This document shows positions 15,475-23,455 of a stretch of DNA of 26,076 nt, in pieces. A model generated the notes under the pieces. It was not told the origin of the DNA and ran no database searches. It worked only from the letters and a program-made list of their open reading frames with translations. Source of the stretch: Burkholderiales bacterium UBA2647 (GTDB lineage Bacteria > Pseudomonadota > Gammaproteobacteria > Burkholderiales > Burkholderiaceae_E); contig DENJ01000079.1 in the NCBI GenBank assembly GCA_002359635.1, forward strand, positions 1 to 26,076, given 5' to 3'. The position numbers were made by a program, and so were the translations under genes. Position 1 is the first letter of the stretch. Each line of letters begins with the position of its first letter.

Positions 15475-16404
15475 ATGATCGGGAAAATTCCAAGCATTAG
15501 CCTACTGGAGCTGGATGAGCCCCGGAGCATTGAGCGATTAAGCGGTGCTTTTGAGCAACTCGGCTTTGTGATCATGACCGATCACAATATTTCTCAGGCC
15601 TTGATTGATCCTTTTCTTGGGATGTTCAAGCAATTTTTCGGCTGGCCTGAGCAAGACAAACTTCGCTTTCGCCTCGCTCAGGCGGGAGGCGCAAGGGGTT
15701 ACACACCTTTCGGTGTTGAAACTGCCAAAGGTAGCGATCATGTTGACCTGAAGGAATTCTGGCATATCGGTCGGGAACTGGGTGCCGAGCATCCCTATCG
15801 AGTCTACATGCCGCCAAACCTATGGATTGATGCTATTGAAGGCTTCCGTTCCCTCTGCCTTGAGGTTTTCGAGGCATTCGATCGTGTCGGGCGGCAGATT
15901 CTGCGGGCGATCGCCAGGGTCCTCCAACTGGATCACGATTTTTTCGAAGACAAAGTCGATGCTGGCAACAGCATTTTGCGCGTCATTCATTATCCGCCGG
16001 TGCCGGCCTCGCCCACGCAAAGCCTGCGTGCCGGAGCGCATGAAGACATTAATGTGATTACCTTGCTATTGGGTGCAGAAGAACCCGGTCTGCAAATTCG
16101 CTCCCGCGCCGGGGATTGGTTGCCAGTGAATCCGGAAGCCGGGTCTATGGTGGTTAATGTTGGCGATATGTTGCAGCGACTCAGCAATGGGGTTTTGCGG
16201 TCAACCAGTCATCGTGTGGTGAATCCTGCAAGTGATCGTGCCTCGAGTTCGCGATACGCCATGCCTTTTTTCCTGCACTTTAATCCGGATTTCCTGATTG
16301 AAGCGCTGCCAAGTTGTTGCGGCGTGGGTCGCCCTTTGCCCTCGCCGCCGATGCTTGCAGATGACTACCTGCAAGAGCGATTGCGCGAGATTCGTCTTAA
16401 ATAA
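15475..16404 (+). CDS. Isopenicillin-N-synthase-like non-heme Fe(II) oxygenase
   Basis: 309 aa from ATG 15475; a TTG at 15439 would overlap the divergent gene. The N-terminal DIOX_N domain (IPSISLLELDEP, FEQLGFVIMTDHNI) is followed by the jelly-roll 2OG-Fe(II) domain. The Fe ligands are visible: His189 and Asp191 (GAHEDINVITLLLG) and distal His246 (STSHRVVN). Arg260 would bind the co-substrate carboxylate. The usual R-x-S is R-Y-A here, so the Ser partner is Ala262. The family includes IPNS, ACC oxidase, fungal thymine-7-hydroxylase and many uncharacterised bacterial members. It is followed after 1 bp by a nucleoside transporter, which makes a nucleoside- or base-derived substrate attractive, but this is inference. 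No beta-lactam genes are near, so penicillin synthesis is not suggested. Confidence 0.88.
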   Translation: MIGKIPSISLLELDEPRSIERLSGAFEQLGFVIMTDHNISQALIDPFLGMFKQFFGWPEQDKLRFRLAQAGGARGYTPFGVETAKGSDHVDLKEFWHIGRELGAEHPYRVYMPPNLWIDAIEGFRSLCLEVFEAFDRVGRQILRAIARVLQLDHDFFEDKVDAGNSILRVIHYPPVPASPTQSLRAGAHEDINVITLLLGAEEPGLQIRSRAGDWLPVNPEAGSMVVNVGDMLQRLSNGVLRSTSHRVVNPASDRASSSRYAMPFFLHFNPDFLIEALPSCCGVGRPLPSPPMLADDYLQERLREIRLK

Positions 16405-16405
16405 A

Positions 16406-17668
16406 ATGACGATTAACATTAACTCCGCCCTGCAGGCCGCGCTTGGTATTGTTGTTTTTATGGTCCTCGTGCTGCCTTTCTCAAAGGACCGTCATCGTAT
16501 TCATTGGCGCCTTGTAGCGATCGCTATCGGCTTACAGTTTTTGATTTGCTGGACGATGCTCAAGGTCCCGTTTGTGAAAGAAGCGCTTGTGCAAACCAAC
16601 CTGGCCGTCGCAGCGCTTGGTTCGGCGACGCTGCGCGGAAGCTCCTTTGTGTTCGGTTACCTGGGGGGTGGTGAGGCGCCCTTTAGCGTTACAAATCCGA
16701 ATCGTCTGGTGATCTTTGCTTTTCAGGTCTTACCGCTTCTCATCGTGATGTCAGCGCTGTCGGCGCTGCTTTGGTACTGGCGGGTACTTCCCTTGCTGAT
16801 TCGATCTATAGCGGTCATTTTTGAAAAAACACTTGCCGTGAGAGGGCCTGCCGGTCTTGTAGCAACAGCAAACATTTTCCTCGGGCAGACTGAGGCACCT
16901 TTATTGGTCAAACCCTACCTCGCTGGTATGACAAGGCATGAACTCTTGTTGGTTATGACTGCGGGCATGGCAACGATCGCGGGATCTGTGATGGTGATTT
17001 ACGCGGCAATGCTTGGCGAGTTTTTTCAGGGTGCAATGGGACATCTGATCACAAAGTCTGTCATGTCAGTACCTGCATCGGTCTTGTTTGCGCACTTGCT
17101 CCTGCCAGAAACAGAAGCCAAGCAGCAAGGACTACAGACGCCGCCTCGAATCTATCAAAGCACCATGGATGCGATCACCCGCGGCACCAGTGACGGGCTC
17201 TCACTTTACTTGAATATCATAGCGATATTGATTGTATTAACAGCCCTCGTCGCTTTGGCAAACGGCCTTGTTGCTTATCTGCCCGAGGTCGCTGGCGCGC
17301 CGCTTAGCTTGGAAAGGATTGCAGGCTGGGTCTTTGCACCCCTCGCCTGGTTGATGGGTATCGATTGGGATGAAGCGCAGCGGGTCGGTTCCTTGCTTGG
17401 TGTAAAGAGCGTACTCAACGAGTTCGTCGCCTTTATTCAACTGAGTGCCATGCCTGCTGAAGCCCTTTCGGATCGATCGCGCCTCATCGCCATTTATGCG
17501 CTCTGCGGATTTGCGAATCTCGCAAGTATCGGGATTCAAATCAGTGGTATTGGCAGCATGGCACCAGAGCGGCGTTCAGATCTGGCAGCGCTGGCCTTGC
17601 CCGCTTTTCTTGCAGCCACCCTGGCTTCCTGTATGACAGCGAGCGTGCTTGCAATTGTGACCAGTTGA
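16406..17668 (+). CDS. Concentrative nucleoside transporter (CNT/NupC family)
   Basis: 420 aa inner-membrane symporter that brings nucleosides in with protons or sodium. ATG 16406 is 1 bp after the oxygenase stop, so the two are cotranscribed. Motifs: LRGSSFVFGYLGG (about 76-88), the CNT signature GQTEAPLLVKPYL (160-172) with its nucleoside-binding Gln-Thr-Glu, and NEFVAF (338-343) with the second binding Asn-Glu, plus the ALCGFANLASIGIQISG segment near the end. About ten hydrophobic segments are visible. The length matches bacterial NupC (about 400 aa). The nucleoside preference cannot be told from sequence. The gene ends face-to-face with the MFS gene, 1 bp apart. Confidence 0.9.
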   Translation: MTININSALQAALGIVVFMVLVLPFSKDRHRIHWRLVAIAIGLQFLICWTMLKVPFVKEALVQTNLAVAALGSATLRGSSFVFGYLGGGEAPFSVTNPNRLVIFAFQVLPLLIVMSALSALLWYWRVLPLLIRSIAVIFEKTLAVRGPAGLVATANIFLGQTEAPLLVKPYLAGMTRHELLLVMTAGMATIAGSVMVIYAAMLGEFFQGAMGHLITKSVMSVPASVLFAHLLLPETEAKQQGLQTPPRIYQSTMDAITRGTSDGLSLYLNIIAILIVLTALVALANGLVAYLPEVAGAPLSLERIAGWVFAPLAWLMGIDWDEAQRVGSLLGVKSVLNEFVAFIQLSAMPAEALSDRSRLIAIYALCGFANLASIGIQISGIGSMAPERRSDLAALALPAFLAATLASCMTASVLAIVTS

Positions 17669-17684
17669 ATCATGGTTGATTCAA
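17665..17684. terminator. Inverted repeat spanning both stop codons of convergent genes
   Basis: TTGAATCA (17665-17672), loop TGGT, and TGATTCAA (17677-17684) form a perfect 8-bp stem. The left arm contains the TGA of the nucleoside transporter (17666-17668) and the reverse-strand TGA of the MFS gene (17670-17672). It may act as a shared, weak bidirectional terminator. It is AT-rich and lacks a U-tract, so efficient intrinsic termination is doubtful. Confidence 0.45.
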
Positions 17685-18968
17685 TCGCCTCCCCAGCAGA
17701 TAAGCCATGCTTGCGCCAAGCAGCAACAATAAGCTCGCTGATGCCATTTGAAGGATCTCGAAACCAAAGCGCGTGAGCACAGGTGAGCCGATTGCAACCC
17801 CAATCGATTGCCCTGAGAAAAGACCCGCGGCAAAGGCTGCTATGCCCGTGCCTCTCGCCTGAGGGGACATCTGCGTTGCTTGCACCTGCAAGGTGTTGTG
17901 AACCATGAAAAACCCCAGCCCCATCAGCGTGCAATACATCAGTTGGACGGTCCACAATGGGCCGCCCACACAAAACATGCCCAGGGCAAATAGCGATGCA
18001 CCGCCGACAAGAAGACCCCGCTCGCCAAGCGATCTGATCAGGTAGCTCGCCGCAAGGCTATAGCATACGCCGCCGATTCCAAAACCTGCTGCCGCAAGCC
18101 CTGCTTGCCATAGGCTTAGGTGGTATTGAAGATGTAAGTAACTCGGTACATAGGCAAAAGCGCTATAAACAAGCAATCCTTCTAAAAAAACAACCATGAG
18201 GATGATGCGCGCCCAGGAGATCCTTAGGACCGATCCGAATTGCGTAGCGATCGCGAAGAAGCTTGGCCTTGGACCATTGACGCCTTGATAAGCCCCAAGG
18301 CTTATCGATGGATCGTTGGCCCCTCTCAGACTGCTTGAGGTATTTAGGGTTGAAGCATCTAGGTCAGCTGAAAGTTGAACGAATCGACGTGTATCGAGTG
18401 TTAATAAGACCGCAACAATGGCTAGAACGATTGCTGGCAGTGCAAAGCTCAGGCGCCATCCTAGGGTATCCGCCATGATGCCACCGGCGACTTGCCCGAA
18501 AACCGCACCCGCCGTTGAACCTGTCATGAGTCGAGCAAGTACGGCTTGGCGATGGTCATAAGCTACCGAATCACCGATCCAGGCGAGCGATAAGGGGATC
18601 AAGGCTGCACAGGCAGCTCCAGCGATAAAGCGAAGCGCTAAGAGCTGGGGAAGGTTCATAGCAAGCATGCAGGCCGCAGAAGCGATCGCCGCTGCGATCG
18701 TGGCGTATCGAATCCATCGAAGCTTTCCTGCGTAGTCCCCCATGGGACCATGGACCAATTGAAAAAGACCATAGGCGATGCTGAAGCTCGTGATGACGTA
18801 GGCAACCTCGCCAATGGCATGATCAAGTTCTTTTGCAAGCTGAGGCAGCATCGGGTCACATAAACGAACCGAGGCTTGGCTGGCAAAGGCAGCCAGGGAT
18901 AGCGTCAGCAGGGTACGGCGCTGCGTGCTTTGATGAGTTGCCGCGTCCTCAGGTTCAAGCGCTTTCAT
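17670..18968 (-). CDS. MFS transporter
   Basis: 432 aa with twelve probable transmembrane segments in two six-helix halves, joined by a polar loop at about residues 193-245. The MFS motif A region reads GPMGDYAGKLRWIR between helices 2 and 3. RLMTGSTAGAVFGQVAGGIMAD and GFFMVHNTLQVQATQ are typical of drug- or metabolite-efflux MFS members near the YnfM/arabinose-efflux group. The start ATG 18968 is the only start available, since an in-frame stop lies just upstream. Its ribosome site is poor. A 23-codon ORF with a GGGGGCG ribosome site begins at 19026 and overlaps this start, so translational coupling is possible. Divergent from the Liv-type operon. The substrate is unknown. Confidence 0.85.
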   Translation of the reverse strand: MKALEPEDAATHQSTQRRTLLTLSLAAFASQASVRLCDPMLPQLAKELDHAIGEVAYVITSFSIAYGLFQLVHGPMGDYAGKLRWIRYATIAAAIASAACMLAMNLPQLLALRFIAGAACAALIPLSLAWIGDSVAYDHRQAVLARLMTGSTAGAVFGQVAGGIMADTLGWRLSFALPAIVLAIVAVLLTLDTRRFVQLSADLDASTLNTSSSLRGANDPSISLGAYQGVNGPRPSFFAIATQFGSVLRISWARIILMVVFLEGLLVYSAFAYVPSYLHLQYHLSLWQAGLAAAGFGIGGVCYSLAASYLIRSLGERGLLVGGASLFALGMFCVGGPLWTVQLMYCTLMGLGFFMVHNTLQVQATQMSPQARGTGIAAFAAGLFSGQSIGVAIGSPVLTRFGFEILQMASASLLLLLGASMAYLLGRRLNQP

Positions 18969-19242
18969 GGGCTCGCTGCGCGAACATCGGTGGCACCACC
19001 ATAAACATCAAGACTTGCTGTTTCATGGCTTTCGCCCCCAAGTGATTGTTTCGGAGAAGTTTTTTCTTTCGTTATTGTAAATGGCGCAGGCCAGCTGATC
19101 CTGATTGATTTTTCTTGGCAAGACTCAAAGAACGACTCCAAGCTTGAAGCGACGCGTAAATGAGCGATGCAGCTTGCATGCTGATGCTCGGATCGGCGAC
19201 ACTCTCGGGTGAACAGTTCTCTAACGTCACGGAGGCATAGCC
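18969..19242. other. Divergent intergenic region, MFS gene and Liv-type operon
   Basis: These 274 bp must carry promoters for both the leftward MFS gene and the rightward operon. On the minus strand TACAAT (19076-19081) resembles a -10 box, but no good -35 accompanies it. I found no convincing promoter pair for the plus strand. GGAGG at 19231-19235 is the ribosome binding site of the binding-protein gene. The larger minus-strand ORF crossing this gap has no recognisable protein features. Confidence 0.5.
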
Positions 19243-20385
19243 ATGAAGAAGAAAATCGCAAGCGCACTACTGGCGCTTGCAAGCGCAGTCATCCAGCCCG
19301 CGCTGGCAGAAATCAACATCGGCGTCACGCTCTCGGCAACAGGGCCCGCGGCCTCGTTGGGTATTCCAGAAAAAAATACCGTCGCACTTTTACCCGCTAC
19401 GATGGGGGGTCAGAAAGTAAACTATATCGTTCTGGACGATGCAACAAATCCAACCGAGGCGAATAAGAACGCCAAGCGGCTTGTCGCTGAGCACAAGGTT
19501 GATGCGATCATCGGTTCAACCACCACGCCAACCTCGCTTGCGGCGATTGAAGTTGGTGCCGAGACTGGAACGCCGGTGATCACCATGGCACCCATTCCAC
19601 CGCAAACAGGCGAAAAGCACGCCTGGTCTTTCGTCACACCCCAGGGTATCAACATCATGGCCAGTGCATTGGTTGACGTGATGAAGGCTGCCGGTGTGAA
19701 GAGCCTCGGATTCATCGGGTTTGCTGATGCCTATGGTGAGGTTTGGCTACAAGCCATGAAGGCGCCGCTCGCCAGTGCGGGCATTTCAATGAATACGGTG
19801 GAACGCTTTCAGCGCACCGATACCTCGGTAACCGGCCAAACGCTCAAGCTGATGGCTGCCAATCCCGACGCCGTGCTTGTTGTGGGTTCAGGAACGCCCG
19901 CCGTGTTGCCCCAGGCCAGCCTGCGTGAGCGCGGCTTTAAGGGTCGCATCTATCAGACCCACGGCGTCGCAAACCGAGACTTCTTGCGGGTTGGTGGCAA
20001 GAATGTGGATGGTGCTGTATTTCCGGTTGGTCCTATGTTACTTGCCGAGGAACTGCCCGATAGCCATCCCAGCAAGCGTGCCGCGATGGATTATGTGAAC
20101 GCTTACGAGAAAGTGTACGGCAAGGACAGCCGGTCAACCTTCGGCGCCCATGCCTGGGACGCTGCTTTGCTGCTTGCCAATGCGGTACCCCAAGCGCTCA
20201 AAAAGTCAAAGCCTGGCACCGCTGAGTTCAGGCGGGCTTTGCGCGATGCGATTGAAGCGACCAAGGAACTTCCCGCAGCACATGGGGTTTTCAATATGAG
20301 TCCAAGCGACCATAACGGTTTGGATCAGCGCTCGCGCGTGATGGTTCGCGTAGAGGGCGGTAACTGGAAACTCATGACGCCTTGA
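19243..20385 (+). CDS. ABC transporter substrate-binding protein, LivK/HAAT type
   Basis: 380 aa periplasmic binding protein (Peripla_BP_6 fold). The signal peptide MKKKIASALLALASAV... ends in ALA, with cleavage near residue 22 before EINIGVTLS. The mature start GVTLSATGPAASLGIPEKN is the classic LivK-type opening. DDATNPTEANKNAKRL, VDAIIGSTTTPTSLA and GFIGFADAYGE are further family motifs, and the C-terminal MVRVEGGNWKLM closes the fold. GGAGG at 19231-19235 with a 7-nt spacer fixes the start. The HAAT family takes branched-chain amino acids but also urea, amides and aromatic acids. The feruloyl-CoA synthase gene 7 bp downstream points to an aromatic acid, as in the p-coumarate importer CouPSTU of Rhodopseudomonas palustris. 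Confidence 0.92.
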   Translation: MKKKIASALLALASAVIQPALAEINIGVTLSATGPAASLGIPEKNTVALLPATMGGQKVNYIVLDDATNPTEANKNAKRLVAEHKVDAIIGSTTTPTSLAAIEVGAETGTPVITMAPIPPQTGEKHAWSFVTPQGINIMASALVDVMKAAGVKSLGFIGFADAYGEVWLQAMKAPLASAGISMNTVERFQRTDTSVTGQTLKLMAANPDAVLVVGSGTPAVLPQASLRERGFKGRIYQTHGVANRDFLRVGGKNVDGAVFPVGPMLLAEELPDSHPSKRAAMDYVNAYEKVYGKDSRSTFGAHAWDAALLLANAVPQALKKSKPGTAEFRRALRDAIEATKELPAAHGVFNMSPSDHNGLDQRSRVMVRVEGGNWKLMTP

Positions 20386-20392
20386 TCAAGCG

Positions 20393-22303
20393 ATGCGCAT
20401 CGTGAATCTGCACAAGGAGCCGGCCGGAGTAGGATTTGCCCCGCCGTTGCTGCGCATTGAAAAGCCATCGAGCGACTGTGTTTTGCTTTCCTCGGGGCAT
20501 CGCTTGCTGCCTTTTTCACGTTGTGTCGGCGAATGGCTTGAGCATTGGGCTTGCTATAGCCCCGACCAGGTACTTTTTGCTGAGCGGATGCTTCAGTCAG
20601 ATGGAGGGAGTCAGCCTGCCAAGCCCGCACCATGGCGAAAAGTTAGCTATCGAATGGCACTTCGGTGGGTTTATGGCCTCGGGGAAGCCTTGCTCGACCG
20701 TGGTTTGAACCAGGATAAACCGCTTGCGATTTTGTCGGACAACAGCATCGATCATGCTTTGCTGAACTTGGCTGCGATGCATGTGGGCGTGCCCGTGGTG
20801 CCTGTGTCGGCCGCTTATTCGTTGATGTCCAAGGATTACGCCAAACTAATCTATATTCTAAAACTGATAAAACCTGGGCTGATTTATGTGAGTGATGGTG
20901 CCCTTTACGCCAAGGCACTGCATGCGGCCTTGGCGGCACTTGATGAGCCGACCCCTGGGGTTTTGGTTTCCCAGCATCCGATCATTTCGCCTGATGGCAA
21001 CCAGGCCGAGCTATTTCAGGATTGGGCGCAGACTGCGCCTGGTGCGCGCGTGCGAGAGGCCTTCATGAAACTTGGTGCTGATACTGTGGCCAAGATTCTT
21101 TTTACCTCAGGTTCAACCGGCCTGCCTAAGGGCGTGATCAATACCCAGCGGATGTTGTGTTCGAATCAACAGGCCATAAGCCAACTATGGCCTTTCCTCG
21201 CTTCAAGACCTCCTGTGATCGTGGACTGGCTACCGTGGAGCCACACCTTCGGCGGCAACCACAACATGCATCTGACGCTTCGCCATGGTGGAAGTCTTTA
21301 TATCGACCACGGCAAACCTGCACCAGGGCTGATTGAGCGAACAGTCGAAAACCTTAAGGATATTGCCCCGACCCTGTATTTCAATGTTCCTCGCGGTTTC
21401 GATTTGTTGTTGCCCTTTTTAGAACAAGACGCGCTTTTGCGAGCGCGTTTTTTTTCGGAACTGGACCTTATTTTTTACGCTGCTGCAGCTTTGCCTCAAC
21501 CTTTATGGGATCGGCTGCGAGGCTGTGCTGAATCGGCATCAGGCACCGTCCCCGCGATGGTCTCAGCCTGGGGTTCAACAGAAACCGCGCCGCTGGCGAC
21601 CTCGGTGCATTACCCGATTGATCAGCCAGGCATTATTGGACTTCCGGCTCCAGGTGTGACCGTCAAGATGCAGGCCAACGCCGACAAGTGGGAACTGCTT
21701 GTAAAAGGGCCCAATGTCACACCAGGGTATTTTCGGGCAGCGTCGCTCACAGCGCAGGCTTTTGACGAAGAGGGGTTTTATCGCATCGGGGATGCCGGCC
21801 GTTTTTTTGATCCGGATCAACCGGCAAGAGGATTGGTCTTTGACGGTCGTATTGCTGAGGACTTCAAGCTCAACTCGGGAACATGGGTGCATGTGGGTGA
21901 GCTCAGGGTCCGGGTGATTGCTGAGGCCGCGCCTTTGATTCAGGATTGCGTGATTACCGGGCATGATCGCCAGACGATAGGGCTTTTGATTTTCCCCAAC
22001 TGGGCTGCCTGTCGAAGCTTATGCCTTGACCTTGACGATGCCGCGCCGAACCAAAAGGTGATCGCTGATCCTCGCGTTCGCGAGGCGATTCGCAGCCGGC
22101 TGAGCAAGATGGCCTCTGCAGGCACCGGAAGCTCGACCTATCCAACCAGAGCCATGCTCTTGCTCGAACCGGCATCAATCGATGCCAACGAGATGACAGA
22201 CAAAGGCTATATCAACCAGAGGGCTGTTTTGGATCACCGGCGTGAAAGCGTGGCGCGACTTTATGCCGCTGTATGCGATCCGGACGTGATTGTTTTGTGC
22301 TGA
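20393..22303 (+). CDS. fcs: Feruloyl-CoA synthase family acyl-CoA ligase
   Basis: 636 aa adenylate-forming enzyme that would activate a hydroxycinnamate (ferulate, p-coumarate or similar) with ATP and CoA in the cytoplasm. ANL motifs in order: A3 P-loop LFTSGSTGLPKG (236-247), A5 WGSTE (393-397), A7 YRIGD (463-467), A8 DGRIAEDFKLNSGTWVHVG (484-502), and the catalytic lysine Lys604 in MTDKGYINQRAVL. FKLNSGTWVHVG and DKGYINQRAVL are closer to feruloyl-CoA synthases than to long-chain or acetate ligases. All core residues are intact. It sits inside the ABC operon, 7 bp after the binding protein and before the permeases. No enoyl-CoA hydratase/aldolase or vanillin dehydrogenase is in the window, so downstream steps must be elsewhere. 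The exact substrate is unproven. Confidence 0.85.
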   Translation: MRIVNLHKEPAGVGFAPPLLRIEKPSSDCVLLSSGHRLLPFSRCVGEWLEHWACYSPDQVLFAERMLQSDGGSQPAKPAPWRKVSYRMALRWVYGLGEALLDRGLNQDKPLAILSDNSIDHALLNLAAMHVGVPVVPVSAAYSLMSKDYAKLIYILKLIKPGLIYVSDGALYAKALHAALAALDEPTPGVLVSQHPIISPDGNQAELFQDWAQTAPGARVREAFMKLGADTVAKILFTSGSTGLPKGVINTQRMLCSNQQAISQLWPFLASRPPVIVDWLPWSHTFGGNHNMHLTLRHGGSLYIDHGKPAPGLIERTVENLKDIAPTLYFNVPRGFDLLLPFLEQDALLRARFFSELDLIFYAAAALPQPLWDRLRGCAESASGTVPAMVSAWGSTETAPLATSVHYPIDQPGIIGLPAPGVTVKMQANADKWELLVKGPNVTPGYFRAASLTAQAFDEEGFYRIGDAGRFFDPDQPARGLVFDGRIAEDFKLNSGTWVHVGELRVRVIAEAAPLIQDCVITGHDRQTIGLLIFPNWAACRSLCLDLDDAAPNQKVIADPRVREAIRSRLSKMASAGTGSSTYPTRAMLLLEPASIDANEMTDKGYINQRAVLDHRRESVARLYAAVCDPDVIVLC

Positions 22304-22327
22304 TCAGATCGTTCTATTCATCTGATC
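22302..22327. repeat. 8-bp inverted repeat at the end of the CoA-ligase gene
   Basis: GATCAGAT (22302-22309) and ATCTGATC (22320-22327) are perfect inverted repeats around a 10-nt loop, with the left arm overlapping the stop codon TGA at 22301-22303. No U-tract follows. It could be a processing or stability hairpin, or an operator in the 89-bp gap before livH. It is the only sizeable gap within the operon. Confidence 0.5.
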
Positions 22328-22392
22328 GTGATACTTTCGAAAATAAAACCTTTTAGTCCTGCAACACCGGGCGCCATGCTTTACTGCGCGTC

Positions 22393-23451
22393 ATGAACCT
22401 GGATATCGTTATCCTTCTTGCCCAAGACGGCCTCACCAACGGTGCGATCTATGCCTTGCTTGCCTTGGCCCTGGTGATGGTTTTTGCTGTAACGCGGGTG
22501 ATTTTTGTGCCGCAGGGCGAATTCGTTGCCTTTGGTGCACTCACCCTGGCGTCGTTACAGGCAAATAAGTTCCCGGGCACCGTGTGGCTATTGCTGATTG
22601 CCGGGATTATTTGTTTTCTCCTGGACTGGCACTACCAGCGCCGGCTGGGTGATGGTCTGGGAAGACGCCTGCGTTGGTCTTTGCTCTGGCAGTTGGTGTT
22701 CCCGCTTATCCTTGTGATCGCGCTTTGGATGGCGCAAGCCTCTTCCTTCAAGTTTTCGAACTTGCCGCTTATCGCTCAGTTGTTACTTGCTTTATTGATT
22801 GTTGTGCCCCTCGGTCCGATGATTTATCGGCTTGCTTTTCAGCCGATGGCCCAAGCGCCAGTGCTTGTTCTGCTGATTGTTTCAGTGGCGGTTCATCTGG
22901 TTCTGGTGGGCATTGGGCTTGTTTTTTTCGGTGCAGAAGGTTCGCGTACGCCGCCTTTCAGCGAAGGCGCACTCACGCTTGCCGGTGTTCCTGTAAACGC
23001 ACAAACGCTATGGGTTTTAGGGACAAGCATATTGTTGATGATCGGATTAGGCTTATTTTTTGAAAAAAGCCTTTTTGGGAAGGCTTTACGTGCCACAGCG
23101 GTAAATCAAACGGGTGCCCGATTGATGGGCATCGCCCCAGTGTTCGCAGGCCGACTGGTGTTTCTGCTTGCGGCGCTTATCGGTACTTACTCCGGGATGC
23201 TGATTGGTCCCATCACAACCATTTATTACGACACAGGATTTCTGATTGGTCTGAAAGGTTTTGTCGGTGCAATCATTGCAGGGCTTGTAAGTTACCCACT
23301 CGCAGTAGCCGGCGCCTTGCTGGTCGGATTGCTTGAGGCCTACGCTTCATTCTGGGCGAGTTCGTTTAAAGAAGTTATTGTTTTTTCATTGATTATTCCT
23401 GTCCTGCTCTGGCGCTCGCTTCGTCATCAAGACTTGCACGACGAGGCCTAG
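22393..23451 (+). CDS. HAAT-type ABC transporter permease (LivH-like)
   Basis: 352 aa inner-membrane permease. It opens with LAQDGLTNGAIYALLALALVMVFAVTRVIFVPQGEFV, the LivH hallmark (in LivH, the GLV--T-GV-N-A-G motif). It has an extra hydrophobic stretch at about residues 60-125 that makes it longer than the usual 290-310 aa LivH. The ATPase-docking region is FGKALRATAVNQTGARLMGI, and the C-terminal GFVGAIIAGLVSYPLAVAGALLVGLLEA is conserved. ATG 22393 is used; its ribosome site is weak. The next gene begins 4 bp after its stop. Confidence 0.9.
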   Translation: MNLDIVILLAQDGLTNGAIYALLALALVMVFAVTRVIFVPQGEFVAFGALTLASLQANKFPGTVWLLLIAGIICFLLDWHYQRRLGDGLGRRLRWSLLWQLVFPLILVIALWMAQASSFKFSNLPLIAQLLLALLIVVPLGPMIYRLAFQPMAQAPVLVLLIVSVAVHLVLVGIGLVFFGAEGSRTPPFSEGALTLAGVPVNAQTLWVLGTSILLMIGLGLFFEKSLFGKALRATAVNQTGARLMGIAPVFAGRLVFLLAALIGTYSGMLIGPITTIYYDTGFLIGLKGFVGAIIAGLVSYPLAVAGALLVGLLEAYASFWASSFKEVIVFSLIIPVLLWRSLRHQDLHDEA

Positions 23452-23455
23452 TCCT

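Noticed and set aside
15475..16404. Penicillin biosynthesis gene
   Set aside because: The protein belongs to the isopenicillin-N-synthase-like superfamily, but no ACV synthetase or acyltransferase genes are nearby and most bacterial members have other substrates.
18965..19282. 105-codon minus-strand ORF crossing the divergent promoter region
   Set aside because: It overlaps the start and signal peptide of the binding-protein gene in antisense and has no recognisable domain; treated as chance.
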